The notes: a model not told the origin generated them from the letters alone. A DNA stretch of 64,000 nt from Phormidium ambiguum IAM M-71 (GCF_001904725.1 NZ_MRCE01000004.1:118406-182405); one strand, 5' to 3'; shown: positions 19,015 through 28,278, counted from the stretch's first letter. Made by a program: numbers and translations.

Positions 19015-19353
19015 TTATTCATCACGTCCGTTAACCTGTGCCGGAGGAGAAGTTGCTTCTACCGCTGTGAATGATTCGAGAATTTTGTAACTATGAGTTG
19101 CGCCTTTAGGAACTACCCAAGAACTACCAGGTTCTAGCACAACCAGTTGTCCTTCAATGTGTAATTCTGCACGACCTTTAATTACATAACCAACTGTTTC
19201 GTAATCTCTTTGTGCTTCTGGTTTAGCATCACTTGGTTGTTCATCTTCCCAAAGACGCATGGCAAGACTTTTTCCTGATGCAAGGTATTTTTGCCCCATT
19301 TCGCCTTTAGGAGAATAGGCAGAATCTACTTTTTTAACGCTGGTATCGGGCAT
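19015..19353 (-). CDS. Small cupin-domain protein
   Basis: A 112-residue single-domain cupin. The ATG at 19353 (MPDTSVKKVDS) is chosen; the frame stays open upstream to 19410 without good signals. The double-stranded beta-helix pattern is visible: YETVGYVIKGRAELHIEGQ, LEPGSSWVVPKGATHSYKI. Only some of the usual metal-binding histidines are present, including the His in ATHSYK. It lies at the downstream end of the stress-type operon but is separated from it by a REP palindrome and an inverted repeat (19410-19502). Confidence 0.85.
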   Translation of the reverse strand: MPDTSVKKVDSAYSPKGEMGQKYLASGKSLAMRLWEDEQPSDAKPEAQRDYETVGYVIKGRAELHIEGQLVVLEPGSSWVVPKGATHSYKILESFTAVEATSPPAQVNGRDE

Positions 19354-19409
19354 AGTTCTTCGCTTTTGTATTTGGTACAAGTGACGCTGAGTATGGCGGG
19401 TGGCGCACA

Positions 19410-19502
19410 ATACTGCTCGGTTAAGGGTAGGGACACGCTACGCGAACGCCCTTAAAGATTAACCGAGAAGTATGGAGATGGTGCGTTAGTAACGCACCCT
19501 AC
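19410..19502. repeat. Inverted repeat plus a solo REP palindrome
   Basis: Arms GCTCGGTTAAGGG (about 19416) and CCCTTAAAGATTAACCGAG (about 19449-19467) flank the hairpin-like GACACGCTACGCGAACGCC. Directly after, 19480-19502 is a REP unit, GGTGCGTTAGTAACGCACC plus CTAC, the same family as those around the RAYT gene 4-5 kb away. The segment has no gene and could attenuate transcription between the 69-residue protein gene and the cupin gene. Confidence 0.75.
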
Positions 19503-19504
19503 AA

Positions 19505-19714
19505 TTAAGCTCTCGTGTAATTTGCATCTAGCCAGCAACGAGGGAGACTTTCACCGGATGGGAAAACTAATTCTTGCTTGTTGTAAGTAGCAGTATTTTG
19601 TTCTTCTTGTCCGGCTTGATCTTTTCCACTGATCTCTTGTTGATTAGGATTAATCAAAGATTCAGTATCCTGAATTTTAATCAGAGTACCAGTTTGTTTG
19701 TTCTTGAGAAACAT
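19505..19714 (-). CDS. Conserved small protein, 69 residues, unknown function
   Basis: A short acidic protein beginning MFLKNKQTGTLIKIQD and ending FPSGESLPRCWLDANY. It has a strong ribosome binding site (AGGAGG) before the ATG at 19714 and lies 12 bp after the alcohol dehydrogenase gene, so it is clearly translated as part of the operon. I recall similar small cyanobacterial proteins with the LPRCWLD ending, sometimes wrongly labelled acetyltransferase; there is no acetyltransferase domain here. Function unknown. Confidence 0.8.
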   Translation of the reverse strand: MFLKNKQTGTLIKIQDTESLINPNQQEISGKDQAGQEEQNTATYNKQELVFPSGESLPRCWLDANYTRA

Positions 19715-19726
19715 ATAACCTCCTAA

Positions 19727-20896
19727 TTACGGTTTTAGAACAACTTTGATGCAGTTATCTTTTTTGTTTTTGAAAATTTCGTAGCCTTTGGGTGCGTCTT
19801 CTAAATTCATCTTGTGGGTAATCACAAAAGATGGGTCGATTTTGCCGTTTTGGATATGTTCCAATAGCGGTTTTAAGTATCTATGAACATGAGTTTGTCC
19901 CATCTTTAAAGATAAGCCTTTATTAAAGGCTGCACCCATCGGAATTTTGTCTAAAAAGCCGCCATAAACGCCTGCTAAAGACACTTTTCCCCCTTTACGA
20001 CAAGCGACTAAAATTTGCCGCAATGCAGTGGGTCTATCTGTTTCTAAACGTACTGCTTGTTTGGCTTTATCGTAGAGGGCATCTATTCCGGTTCCATGTG
20101 CTTCCATTCCTACGGCATCAAGACAAGCATCGGGCCCTCTTCCGCCTGTCATTTCTTTTAATGCTTCGCCTGCATCGACTTCTTCGTAATTAATTATTTC
20201 GGCGTTTCCTTGTTCTTTTGCCATTTGTAATCGTTCGGGAATTCTGTCGATCGCAATTACCCTTTCTGCGCCTAACAAAAAAGCACTTTTAATGGCAAAT
20301 TGTCCCACTGGGCCACAACCCCAAATTGCTACAGTATCGCCTGGTTCAATTTGGCAATTTTCGGCTGCCATATAACCAGTTGGAAAGATATCTGTGAGGA
20401 ATAAAACTTGCTCGTCTGCTAGTCCTTCAGGTATTTTAAACAACCCAACATCAGCAAAGGGAACGCGGGCATATTCTGCTTGTCCGCCTGCATATCCGCC
20501 GAACATATGAGAGTAACCAAATAGTGCTGATGGTGAATGACCCATCATTTTTTCTGCTATCCAAGCATTCGGGTTAGAATTATCGCAAAGTGACCATAAA
20601 TCGCGGTTACAAAAGAAGCAGTTGCCACAAGAAATGGTGAAGGGAACGACGACGCGATCGCCAATTTTTACATTTTTAACTTCGCTGCCTAAGTCAACTA
20701 CTTCTCCCATGAATTCATGACCCAAAATGTCGCCTTTTTCCATTGTGGGAATGAAGCCATCATAAATGTGCAAATCTGAGCCACAAATTGCCGTTGAAGT
20801 AATTTTAATTATGGCATCACGGGGGTTAAGAATTGTGGGATCGGGTACATTTTCCACCCGGACATCATTAGCACCATGCCAGCAAACTGCTTTCAT
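19727..20896 (-). CDS. Zinc-dependent alcohol dehydrogenase (formaldehyde dehydrogenase-like)
   Basis: A 389-residue medium-chain dehydrogenase. Catalytic zinc ligands are visible in [13 protein letters not shown] and [10 protein letters not shown]; the structural zinc site is [15 protein letters not shown]; the nucleotide-binding turn is [17 protein letters not shown]. The insert [15 protein letters not shown] is typical of the larger glutathione-independent formaldehyde dehydrogenase-like subgroup. It probably oxidises an alcohol or aldehyde with NAD(P). AGGAGA precedes the start. It sits in the stress-type operon, 49 bp after a secreted-protein gene. Confidence 0.92.
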   Translation of the reverse strand: MKAVCWHGANDVRVENVPDPTILNPRDAIIKITSTAICGSDLHIYDGFIPTMEKGDILGHEFMGEVVDLGSEVKNVKIGDRVVVPFTISCGNCFFCNRDLWSLCDNSNPNAWIAEKMMGHSPSALFGYSHMFGGYAGGQAEYARVPFADVGLFKIPEGLADEQVLFLTDIFPTGYMAAENCQIEPGDTVAIWGCGPVGQFAIKSAFLLGAERVIAIDRIPERLQMAKEQGNAEIINYEEVDAGEALKEMTGGRGPDACLDAVGMEAHGTGIDALYDKAKQAVRLETDRPTALRQILVACRKGGKVSLAGVYGGFLDKIPMGAAFNKGLSLKMGQTHVHRYLKPLLEHIQNGKIDPSFVITHKMNLEDAPKGYEIFKNKKDNCIKVVLKP

Positions 20897-20945
20897 TAAT
20901 CTAAATCTCCTGAAATAAAATAACTAACAAATTTTATTTAATTAA

Positions 20946-21308
20946 TCACCGTCTAATTTGGGTATTTTCTCTGTCAAAGTATCCTTCTTGATTCCCCGTT
21001 ATTGGTTTGGCAGTGTGATCAACCGAATCTTCTACTTGATTTAAAAATCTTTTCGTTTCTGGAGGTAGCGGTTCATTCAAATTCAGTTTTTCTACTATAT
21101 TTTCTGTCGAATTTTTCAGCGTTTGTTTAACTGAATCAACTGTGCCTTTACCTGCATATTCTGGTGCAACTTGGTAATAGTCGCCTTCAGGAGTGAGAGC
21201 ACTTGATTGTGCTAGCAGCGAGTTATCAGCATTTAAGAATTGACCTAAAAATAGTGTAACTGTAGCGATGCAAAGTACTATTAATTTGCGAAAGTTGAAC
21301 GTTTTCAT
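20946..21308 (-). CDS. Predicted exported protein of unknown function
   Basis: A 120-residue protein with an N-terminal signal-peptide-like segment (FRKLIVLCIATVTLFLGQFL, about residues 6-25). The mature part is hydrophilic: TPEGDYYQVAPEYAGKGTVD, then VKQTLKNSTENIVEKLN and a proline-containing tail. No catalytic motif is visible. The ribosome binding site AAGGAAG precedes the start. It is co-oriented with the stress operon, 21 bp after the phosphoribosyltransferase gene, and may be a periplasmic or thylakoid-lumen stress protein. Confidence 0.8.
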   Translation of the reverse strand: MKTFNFRKLIVLCIATVTLFLGQFLNADNSLLAQSSALTPEGDYYQVAPEYAGKGTVDSVKQTLKNSTENIVEKLNLNEPLPPETKRFLNQVEDSVDHTAKPITGNQEGYFDRENTQIRR

Positions 21309-21329
21309 TACTCACTTCCTTCTAAATAA

Positions 21330-21986
21330 TTAAGTTGCTGAAAGTTGACAGTTTGCCTGTTCCAATAGCGAACAAACTTCTTTATCTGTTGTTTGGGAGA
21401 AGTTCTCGTACCAATTTCCGATCGCCCAAAGTCTTTCGGGTAAAATTACACTTACCACTTCGTCTACTTCTGCGCCAAACTCAGAAAGACTTTCTAAAGC
21501 AGCAACAGGAATTGCCACCACAATACGCTTTGGTTCATGAAGTTTTAGCGCTATTACAGCAGCACGCATAGTGGCACCAGTAGCTAAACCATCGTCTATT
21601 AAAATGATTGTGCGATCGCTAAAATTAGGTTCCGGTAAGTTCTGGCGATAAAGTTTTTTCCGGCGTTCTAATTCTTTTGTTTCCTGTTCCTTGACAAAAT
21701 CGATCGCTTTTTGGGAAATATTAAACGACCTGATAATTTCTTCATTCAAGAAGCAGACACCACCAGAAGCTAACGCACCCATCGCTAATTCCCTTTGATT
21801 AGGAACTCCCAATTTTCGTACTAGAAATACGTCCATTGGTACTTTCAAAGTTTTGGCTACTTCAAAAGCAACCGGAACACCACCACGAGGTAATGCTAAT
21901 ACCAAAACATCGGGATTATTAGCGTAATTAGTCAATTTTTCGGCTAATAATTGACCTGCTTGTGTGCGATCGCGGAATGGTGTCAT
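21330..21986 (-). CDS. Phosphoribosyltransferase-domain protein
   Basis: A 218-residue type I PRTase-fold protein. The PRPP-binding loop reads TIILIDDGLATGATM, and the N-terminal part has VLALPRGGVPVAFEVAK. This subgroup, often found in stress or dormancy gene sets, has no assigned substrate; it is not a standard purine or pyrimidine PRTase. It begins 17 bp downstream of the SDR gene with GAGGGGGA upstream, so it is part of the operon. Confidence 0.9.
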   Translation of the reverse strand: MTPFRDRTQAGQLLAEKLTNYANNPDVLVLALPRGGVPVAFEVAKTLKVPMDVFLVRKLGVPNQRELAMGALASGGVCFLNEEIIRSFNISQKAIDFVKEQETKELERRKKLYRQNLPEPNFSDRTIILIDDGLATGATMRAAVIALKLHEPKRIVVAIPVAALESLSEFGAEVDEVVSVILPERLWAIGNWYENFSQTTDKEVCSLLEQANCQLSAT

Positions 21987-22003
21987 ACTTCCCCCTCGCT
22001 AGC

Positions 22004-22882
22004 TTATTTCTTAATAGCGTGAGTCTCTTTGTTTTTTAACCCTTCTAAAGAATGATCTAAGCGCAACTCACCTTGAGGTTCTTCTCGCAAATAATTCGGT
22101 GTATCTTCACCAACTGACCCTTTAGCAACAGTTACACCACCATCAACTAACCACAAAGCACCAGTCACATAACTGGCTTCATCAGATGCTAAAAAAGCAT
22201 AAACATTGGCAATTTCTTCCGGTGTTCCCCGTCGCGCCATTGGGGTTCCTTTAATTAAACTTTCCTCCATTTTGGCATCCATTGGCCCCGTTTCTTTGTG
22301 TGTCCAAGCTGTATCAATTGCACCCGGACAAACACAATTTGCTCGCACTCCGTATTTAGCTTGTTCAACAGCAACTCCTTTCATAAAAGAGTGCATCCAG
22401 CCTTTTGTTCCACCATAAGGAGCATTTTGAGCTAAACCATTAAAACCAGCTTCGGAACCTGCGGAAATGATATTTCCTCTAGTTCTTTGTAAGTGTGGTA
22501 AAGCGTATTTAGTCATCAGAAATGCGGAACGAAGATTCATGCGGATGGTGCGATCGAAATCCTCTACCGGATAACTTTGCATTTCCGCAGTTGTTAAGAA
22601 AACACCCGCATTATTAATCAAAATGTGGAGATTTCCAAACCCAGTAATTGCTGCATGAACGCAAGCTTGAGCATGATTTTCTTCGGAAATATCACCCCCA
22701 TAACCTACAGCTTGACCGCCATATTTTTTAATTGCTGCTACTACTTCTGCTACCGGATCGTTGGGGAGACCATTCACTACAACTTTAGCACCTTCTTTGG
22801 CAAATTTGTGAGCAATTGCTTCGCCAATTCCTGTACCTGCACCAGTAATAATTGCTACTTTTCCTTCTAACCTTCTTTCCAT
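22004..22882 (-). CDS. Short-chain dehydrogenase/reductase
   Basis: A 292-residue SDR oxidoreductase. The NAD(P)-binding motif is TGAGTGIGEAIA, NNAG follows in LINNAGVFL, and the catalytic Ser-Tyr-Lys are in SAGSEAGF, APYGGTKG. The segment YVTGALWLVDGGVT is the usual C-terminal motif. The last 40 residues are an extra hydrophilic tail. The ribosome binding site AAGGAGGTGA is a near-perfect anti-Shine-Dalgarno match, so translation should be strong. Substrate unknown; part of the stress operon. Confidence 0.92.
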   Translation of the reverse strand: MERRLEGKVAIITGAGTGIGEAIAHKFAKEGAKVVVNGLPNDPVAEVVAAIKKYGGQAVGYGGDISEENHAQACVHAAITGFGNLHILINNAGVFLTTAEMQSYPVEDFDRTIRMNLRSAFLMTKYALPHLQRTRGNIISAGSEAGFNGLAQNAPYGGTKGWMHSFMKGVAVEQAKYGVRANCVCPGAIDTAWTHKETGPMDAKMEESLIKGTPMARRGTPEEIANVYAFLASDEASYVTGALWLVDGGVTVAKGSVGEDTPNYLREEPQGELRLDHSLEGLKNKETHAIKK

Positions 22883-22967
22883 TTTTTCACCTCCTTAATT
22901 TTCGCAAAACATAGGGAACTAAAGACTAAATTTCCCAGTCCCTAGTCCCCAATACCCAGTCCCCAAA

Positions 22968-24068
22968 TTAAACACCTACAGCAGGACTTGTAGAAGGTTT
23001 AGCTGCTGGTGCAATTTCTCCAGCAAAACGCGCTTTATAAATGTCTGCTAAACGCCGTTCGTATTTGGCTAAATCTTCTTCAATTTCTAGGAACAATGCT
23101 GTAGAAACTGGGTCAGTAAGTTGAGCACTCAGTTGATATGTATCCACAACTGCTGTTTGCATATCGCCTAAAGCTGTACGCAGCATGAACGTATCATCGC
23201 TACCTTGTAAGCCAGTTTTTAGTTTGGCGTAAGTATCAGCTGCTTGTGCTGGTAAAGAGGGTTTTTCGCCTAGTGCATTCAGGCGTGCTTCGATCATTTG
23301 AATGTGGCTTTGTTTGTTAGCGATTATTTCTTGTAAGATCGATCGCAATTCCACATCAGAGCATTTTTCTGCATACTTTTGAAACTCTTCATGCGAATAT
23401 CGCTCACCTGCGAGAGATGTGTTCAAAGCTTTAGCAATGTCGCCTTTTGTCGAACCACCCCAAGCATCAGCAAGCTTCCACCATTCAGCAGTAATATCAC
23501 TTTCATTAGGCAGGTCTACTTCCTTCCCGCCATAACCTAAACGGCTTAAAATTGCAGTGGTGAAAATTGCTAAATCTCCCGGTCTTCTGGAAGTAATTAA
23601 ATTGCCATCAACCACCAAAGGTTCATCAATATAATTAGCTCCAGCGTTCATTATATCCTTGCGGATTGCGCGATAGCCAGTGGCATTTTTACCTTTGAGT
23701 AAATCGCCTTCAATTAATACTTGAGGGCCATGACAAACAGCCGCAATTAATTTTCCTTGCTGCATTGCTTGTTGTACAAATCTAACAGTATTTGGATTAG
23801 TCCGCATTGTGTCAGGAGCCATTCCCCCAGGAATGATTACTGCATCGAATTCTTCCGGGCGAGATTCAGTAGTTGTGGCATCAGGTTTTTGAGAAACTTT
23901 CCCGTTCTTTCCTACATAAGTGCTGTTCATCCGAGAACCGAGAACAACAACATCAAATCCCGCCATTTTTAGCGCTTTATAAGGTACTTGAAACTCAGAA
24001 TCTTCGACTCCTGTTTCAATTAGAATTGCTACTCGTTTATTATTGATGTGTCCGTTATGATGTGCCAT
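22968..24068 (-). CDS. DJ-1/PfpI domain fused to a ferritin-like helical domain
   Basis: A 366-residue two-domain protein. Residues 10-185 are a DJ-1/PfpI domain with the nucleophilic elbow AAVCHGPQVL (Cys-His), preceded by VIIPGGMAPD. Residues about 195-345 are all-helical: SLAGERYSHEEFQKYAEKC, IANKQSHIQMIEARLNALG and LEIEEDLAKYERRLADIY, with Glu and His spaced as in ferritin-like four-helix bundles. A glyoxalase/deglycase-like or chaperone activity plus a di-iron or structural bundle is plausible. It is second in the stress operon, 53 bp after the DUF2267 gene. Confidence 0.87.
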   Translation of the reverse strand: MAHHNGHINNKRVAILIETGVEDSEFQVPYKALKMAGFDVVVLGSRMNSTYVGKNGKVSQKPDATTTESRPEEFDAVIIPGGMAPDTMRTNPNTVRFVQQAMQQGKLIAAVCHGPQVLIEGDLLKGKNATGYRAIRKDIMNAGANYIDEPLVVDGNLITSRRPGDLAIFTTAILSRLGYGGKEVDLPNESDITAEWWKLADAWGGSTKGDIAKALNTSLAGERYSHEEFQKYAEKCSDVELRSILQEIIANKQSHIQMIEARLNALGEKPSLPAQAADTYAKLKTGLQGSDDTFMLRTALGDMQTAVVDTYQLSAQLTDPVSTALFLEIEEDLAKYERRLADIYKARFAGEIAPAAKPSTSPAVGV

Positions 24069-24121
24069 GTTATTTCCTCAAAACTTTGCTAAATTAGTTC
24101 AAATTAAATTCCAGAAATTAC

Positions 24122-24514
24122 TTATGAACTGGGGTTAGGTGAAGGTAATAAGTCCAAATAATCGGGCGAAAGATTAGCGCGAATATCTGCAAATTCCCCT
24201 GGGGTAACGGCAATATTTAAAACTGAGACAACAGCACGCGCATGAGTGGCTGCTGTAACTGGATCTATACTTTCTTTTTCAGCAACCTTTTGATAAAATT
24301 CTTGTAGCGAAAAAGCTTGTCCGTTCTCTCCTTCTCTACCGCGCAAATATTCCCCAATCCCTGTTGGTAATTGAGAAGCTAAATCTTTAGCTTCATCCCC
24401 AACAATACGTTCTTTAAGGGTTTCTAGGGTAGCACGAACCGCACGCTCTGCTTCTTCACGAGAGCCAAGCTGGGCAATACTTTGAACGTGCTTAAAAAAT
24501 TCATCACGTTGCAT
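24122..24514 (-). CDS. DUF2267 protein
   Basis: A 130-residue helical protein with the DUF2267 features: MQRDEFFKHVQSIAQLGSRE, AERAVRATLETLKERI, AKDLASQLPTGIGEYLRG and FYQKVAEKESIDPVTA. The function is unknown; members cluster with stress proteins. It is the first gene of the minus-strand stress operon, so the 182-bp region to 24696 should contain the operon promoter, shared with the divergent acidic protein gene. Confidence 0.88.
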   Translation of the reverse strand: MQRDEFFKHVQSIAQLGSREEAERAVRATLETLKERIVGDEAKDLASQLPTGIGEYLRGREGENGQAFSLQEFYQKVAEKESIDPVTAATHARAVVSVLNIAVTPGEFADIRANLSPDYLDLLPSPNPSS

Positions 24515-24696
24515 GATATCCTCAGATATTTTTTATCTCAACAAAAGTTGCGATCGCTCATCGGATCTCTTACTAGGTTATGTATTTCCGCCCTCAGTTC
24601 TCGTCATTCAAAAGAGATAGATTCAGTTTCGCTCTAAAGTCAGACATAAATTTTGTAGCAGGAAACTAACCTAGAAAAATATAAGGAGCGTGTATT
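24515..24696. promoter_or_regulatory. Divergent promoter region of the stress operon
   Basis: 182 bp between the DUF2267 gene (minus) and the acidic protein gene (plus). No gene fits inside. AAGGAG lies before the plus-strand ATG at 24697 and GAGGAT before the minus-strand ATG at 24514. Exact promoter boxes could not be assigned by eye. Both transcripts encode stress-type proteins, so co-regulation from here is likely. Confidence 0.55.
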
Positions 24697-25107
24697 ATGG
24701 CTGACAAGACAGATAAAAACCTAAACAATAATGAAGAGGTAATTTCCAATTTACCACCAGAAATTACTGAGTCTTTCGGAACTGGAATTAAGCCAGAACC
24801 CGGATACAATATTGGCACGCGCCGACTGCGGGATGAGGAGAAACAATACACTTCAACTAGTCCACAATTAAGTGGTGGTGATGTGGATGCTGCTTGGGAA
24901 CAAGCTGACTCAGTAGGTGAAGAAGCTGTGGGTGGAACTGTCGCTACTCCCGATCAGAGTATTGTTGACGAATTGGGTGCTGCTGTTGGTTTGGAAATGG
25001 ACGATCGCGCTTTCCTCCGCACTACTGAAATTTTAGATGAAAGGGACGATCGACGCTGGGAATTAGACCCCACTTCTTCAGAAGACTATCAAGAACGTCG
25101 AGAATAA
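24697..25107 (+). CDS. Acidic DUF6335-like protein
   Basis: A 136-residue very acidic, probably largely disordered protein. It contains ITESFGTGIKPEPGYNIGTR, LSGGDVDAAWEQADSVGEEA, VGGTVATPDQSIVDELG and a charged end RDDRRWELDPTSSEDY. The WEQA-x-x-x-GEEAVGG-x-x-x-TPDQ pattern is the one I associate with DUF6335 in cyanobacteria (memory, not searched). A strong AAGGAG is in place. Its divergent position suggests a shared stress response with the operon. Confidence 0.82.
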   Translation: MADKTDKNLNNNEEVISNLPPEITESFGTGIKPEPGYNIGTRRLRDEEKQYTSTSPQLSGGDVDAAWEQADSVGEEAVGGTVATPDQSIVDELGAAVGLEMDDRAFLRTTEILDERDDRRWELDPTSSEDYQERRE

Positions 25108-25112
25108 AATTT

Positions 25113-25967
25113 CTAAAACAAACTCAATTGTGTAGCTGTTCCATCAATATTATTCCAAGGTAAAGGAGGAACAGCTACACCATTTTTTTCTAATAATTCT
25201 TGAAAATATTTCGCCGTGTGCGGTGAGTTTTCTTCAATTGGACAATGCACAAAGAAATAAATCCTTGTACCTTGCTGCAACCATTTATTTATTTGTGTTA
25301 CCCACTCGTTTAAAAATGGTTGATTAACTTCTTTATTAGGATGACTAATAAACCGAATTAAACTAAAGGAAGTTGTAACACTTGGTTGCAATGGTAACTG
25401 AGGTTTACGTCTTTCTAATTGTACTTGCGGATCGTTTGGGTCAGAATAAATTGGTCGAGAATCTAATAAAACTCTTCCGACTCCTAAATTTTGTAATAGA
25501 TTTGTCAGTTTTTCGGCATGAGGTTTTTTAAACCAATCTCGATGACGTACTTCTAAAGCTAATGGTGCTTCATTGCGAGGCCAAGCTGTTAAAAAATTGC
25601 TCAGATCGTCATATAATTCTGGTGAGTAACTGGGTGGTAGTTGGGCGAAAATTGGGCCGAGGCGATCGCCTAAACCGCGCATTTGTTCAAGAAAGTTTAA
25701 TGCACCAGGAATTGAGGGTTGTAGTAGTCCGTTATGGGTTAAATCTTTTGGTAATTTGAGGCAAAATTGAAATTCTTTTGGTGTTTGTTCTGCCCATCGA
25801 TGGACAGTGTTCTTATCAGGAATTGCATAAAATGTGGTGTTCCCTTCAACTGTGGTGAGTCGCTGACTGTAAAGGCGAAGAAATTCACTTTGCCGACTTT
25901 TGGCAGGATAGAAGTTTCCTACCCAACCTTTATACGACCACACGGCACAACCGAGAAAAAAGTTCAT
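25113..25967 (-). CDS. DUF72 (YecE-like) protein
   Basis: A 284-residue TIM-barrel-like protein. The N-terminus LGCAVWSYKGWVGNFYP, followed by TVEGNTTFYAIPD and EFQFCLKLPKDLTH, and then APLALEVRHRDWF are conserved DUF72 segments. The function is unknown; no nucleic-acid or nuclease activity can be claimed from sequence. The gene ends 5 bp from the acidic protein gene in convergent orientation. Confidence 0.9.
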   Translation of the reverse strand: MNFFLGCAVWSYKGWVGNFYPAKSRQSEFLRLYSQRLTTVEGNTTFYAIPDKNTVHRWAEQTPKEFQFCLKLPKDLTHNGLLQPSIPGALNFLEQMRGLGDRLGPIFAQLPPSYSPELYDDLSNFLTAWPRNEAPLALEVRHRDWFKKPHAEKLTNLLQNLGVGRVLLDSRPIYSDPNDPQVQLERRKPQLPLQPSVTTSFSLIRFISHPNKEVNQPFLNEWVTQINKWLQQGTRIYFFVHCPIEENSPHTAKYFQELLEKNGVAVPPLPWNNIDGTATQLSLF

Positions 25968-26155
25968 AGTTAGATTTGAAAAGAGCTAGGATTTTTGGTT
26001 CTCTTCTAATTGTGGTGGAAAACATACCGCAAAGAATCTTTCTTTGGTCAGCTAAGAAAAAACAAAGGGACGATGTTGAAGATTTAAGTCGTATTGTGAT
26101 CAGTTTCTTATATTTTTCAACTATAGTACTTCTATTATTTTATGGAAAAATTTAA

Positions 26156-28195
26156 ATGAGTATACAAAAATCAGCCACTCCGGGTTTCGGAGCGCAAGAT
26201 AAGCATTTTGATCCGAAGGGCAAGATGCCATCTTCATTCACTATTGAATTGCAAAATGGTTTACGTAAGAGCTTGCCATTTGAGGATCGGCGTGATTTTG
26301 AAGAATCGCAAAAAGGTTTCATTGCTGCACCTCCCTACAAACAAATTATGGCCCAAGCAGGCAACGTCGCCTGGGACATGGGCTGCTACGAGTTCCTGTT
26401 GCGAGGCTTCGACAGTGTTTTCGATAGCATTCATCCCTCCTTACAGCGTCAGGCTATTCTGAACATGGCTTACGGTCTATATGAAGTCGTACCCGATAAG
26501 ATTTATCAGGTACGCGGATTCGATCTTGCCAACATGACAATTATCAAGGGCGATACAGGTTGGATTCTGTTCGATGTATTAACCTGTAAGGAAACGGCGA
26601 AAGCGGCACTGGAACTGGTCAATCAGCATCTCGGTGAGCGTCCGGTGGTTGCCGTTGTGTATTCTCACTCCCACGTCGATCACTACGGTGGAGTACGCGG
26701 TGTGGTAGATGAGGCGGATGTGAAGAGTGGTAAGGTGCAGATTATCGCCCCGGTTGGTTTCATGGAACACGCGATCGCGGAAAATGTCTATTCGGGGACT
26801 GCTATGACCCGTAGAGCCTTCTTCCAGTACGGTTTGCTCCTGCCGCGCAGTCCGTTTGGCCATGTGGATCAGTCGATCGGCAAGAACACCGCAGCAGGTA
26901 GAGTCGGACTGATTGAACCCACCCGTTACATCGAGCAGGATCTTGAGGAATTAACCATTGATGGGGTCAGAATGGTGTTTCAGAACACACCAGGCACCGA
27001 AGCACCCGCCGAGATGAACACCTATTTCCCGGACTGGAAGGCGTTCTGGGCGGCGGAAAACATCTGCGGTACGATTCACAACATCTACACCCTGCGTGGT
27101 GCATTAGTACGGGATGCGCTGGAGTGGTCAAAGAAAATTAATGAAGCCCTTTATCTCTTTGGACAAGAAGCAGAGGTGATGTTTGCTTCCCATAGTTGGC
27201 CTCGCTGGGGCAATGACCGGATTCAAGAGGTGATGCGCGTGCAGCGGGATACATACGCCCATCTCAATAACGAGGTGCTGCACCAGGCAAATCAGGGCGT
27301 GACGATAAATGAGATCCACAATGTTTATAAACTTCCCGATAGTTTGCAGCAACAGTGGGCTGCCCACAGCTATCACGGATCTGAAGAACATAACAGCCGT
27401 GCGGTGATTAACCGCTATCTCGGATATTGGGATGCTAATCCGGCAACCTTGATTCCGCTTTCACCCAACGAATCCGCGCCGCTGTACGTTGAGATGATGG
27501 GAGGTGCGGAAAAGATTCTGGCAAAAGGCAAGGAGTTGTACGATCGAGGCAAATACCGCGAAGCAATGGAAATCCTGAACAAACTAATCTATGCTGAACC
27601 TGACAACCAGGCGGCTAAAGATTTGCTGGCAGATGTGTTTGAGCAAATTGGTTATCAGAAAGAAAGCCCCAGTGTCCGCAACAGTTTCCTTTCAGCTGCT
27701 TACGAGTTACGGAATGGCTTCCCCAGTGGCGTAACGGCACAGTCGGTTAGCCCGGACACGGTTCGCGCCATGTCCACCGAACTCTTGCTCGATTTCTTCG
27801 GCATTCGTTTAGATAGCAAGAAAGCAGAAGGGATGAAGTTCACTATCAATTTACATACACCTGACAATGGCGAGAAATTCGCGGTGGAAATGAGCAATTC
27901 AACCCTAACGAACATCAAGGGGTTTCAGGCGAAAAATCCCGATCTCACGATCGCAATTAACCGAAGCGACCTAGAGTTGATTATGGCTGGGTTGAGTACA
28001 TTCCCTGCTTTGATTGGCGAAGGTAAGGCAAAGCTAGAGGGCGATTCCAAGGTCTTTGAGCAACTCCGAAGCCTCTTAGTCCAGTTCACCCCAGACTTTG
28101 AGATTATGCCTGGAACCAAACCCGCAAAAGCTGCAATCTCGTCAGAGAAAGACGCTTTTGAACAGCCTGAGCCAGCAAACACGGCGGGAGGGTGA
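26156..28195 (+). CDS. Alkyl sulfatase, SdsA-like metallo-beta-lactamase fold
   Basis: A 679-residue linear alkylsulfatase. The zinc-binding motif is VYSHSHVDHYGGV, with further metal and substrate residues in NTPGTEAPAEMN, WAAENI and ASHSWPRWG. A helical dimerisation region (about 380-520) and an SCP2-like C-terminal domain (about 550-665) follow, the same order as in SdsA1-type enzymes. It would hydrolyse alkyl sulfates such as detergents to the alcohol. No signal peptide is visible. The gene body is clearly GC-richer than its neighbours (36 of 60 bases at 27001-27060), so horizontal transfer is likely. Confidence 0.92.
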   Translation: MSIQKSATPGFGAQDKHFDPKGKMPSSFTIELQNGLRKSLPFEDRRDFEESQKGFIAAPPYKQIMAQAGNVAWDMGCYEFLLRGFDSVFDSIHPSLQRQAILNMAYGLYEVVPDKIYQVRGFDLANMTIIKGDTGWILFDVLTCKETAKAALELVNQHLGERPVVAVVYSHSHVDHYGGVRGVVDEADVKSGKVQIIAPVGFMEHAIAENVYSGTAMTRRAFFQYGLLLPRSPFGHVDQSIGKNTAAGRVGLIEPTRYIEQDLEELTIDGVRMVFQNTPGTEAPAEMNTYFPDWKAFWAAENICGTIHNIYTLRGALVRDALEWSKKINEALYLFGQEAEVMFASHSWPRWGNDRIQEVMRVQRDTYAHLNNEVLHQANQGVTINEIHNVYKLPDSLQQQWAAHSYHGSEEHNSRAVINRYLGYWDANPATLIPLSPNESAPLYVEMMGGAEKILAKGKELYDRGKYREAMEILNKLIYAEPDNQAAKDLLADVFEQIGYQKESPSVRNSFLSAAYELRNGFPSGVTAQSVSPDTVRAMSTELLLDFFGIRLDSKKAEGMKFTINLHTPDNGEKFAVEMSNSTLTNIKGFQAKNPDLTIAINRSDLELIMAGLSTFPALIGEGKAKLEGDSKVFEQLRSLLVQFTPDFEIMPGTKPAKAAISSEKDAFEQPEPANTAGG

Positions 28196-28278
28196 TCGCA
28201 TAGAGAATTTTCTGAAAACTGCCCACCCGTTCTAGTGCTTAATCCAGGCTACCAATCTTCCACCTGTCGTTTTAGCCC

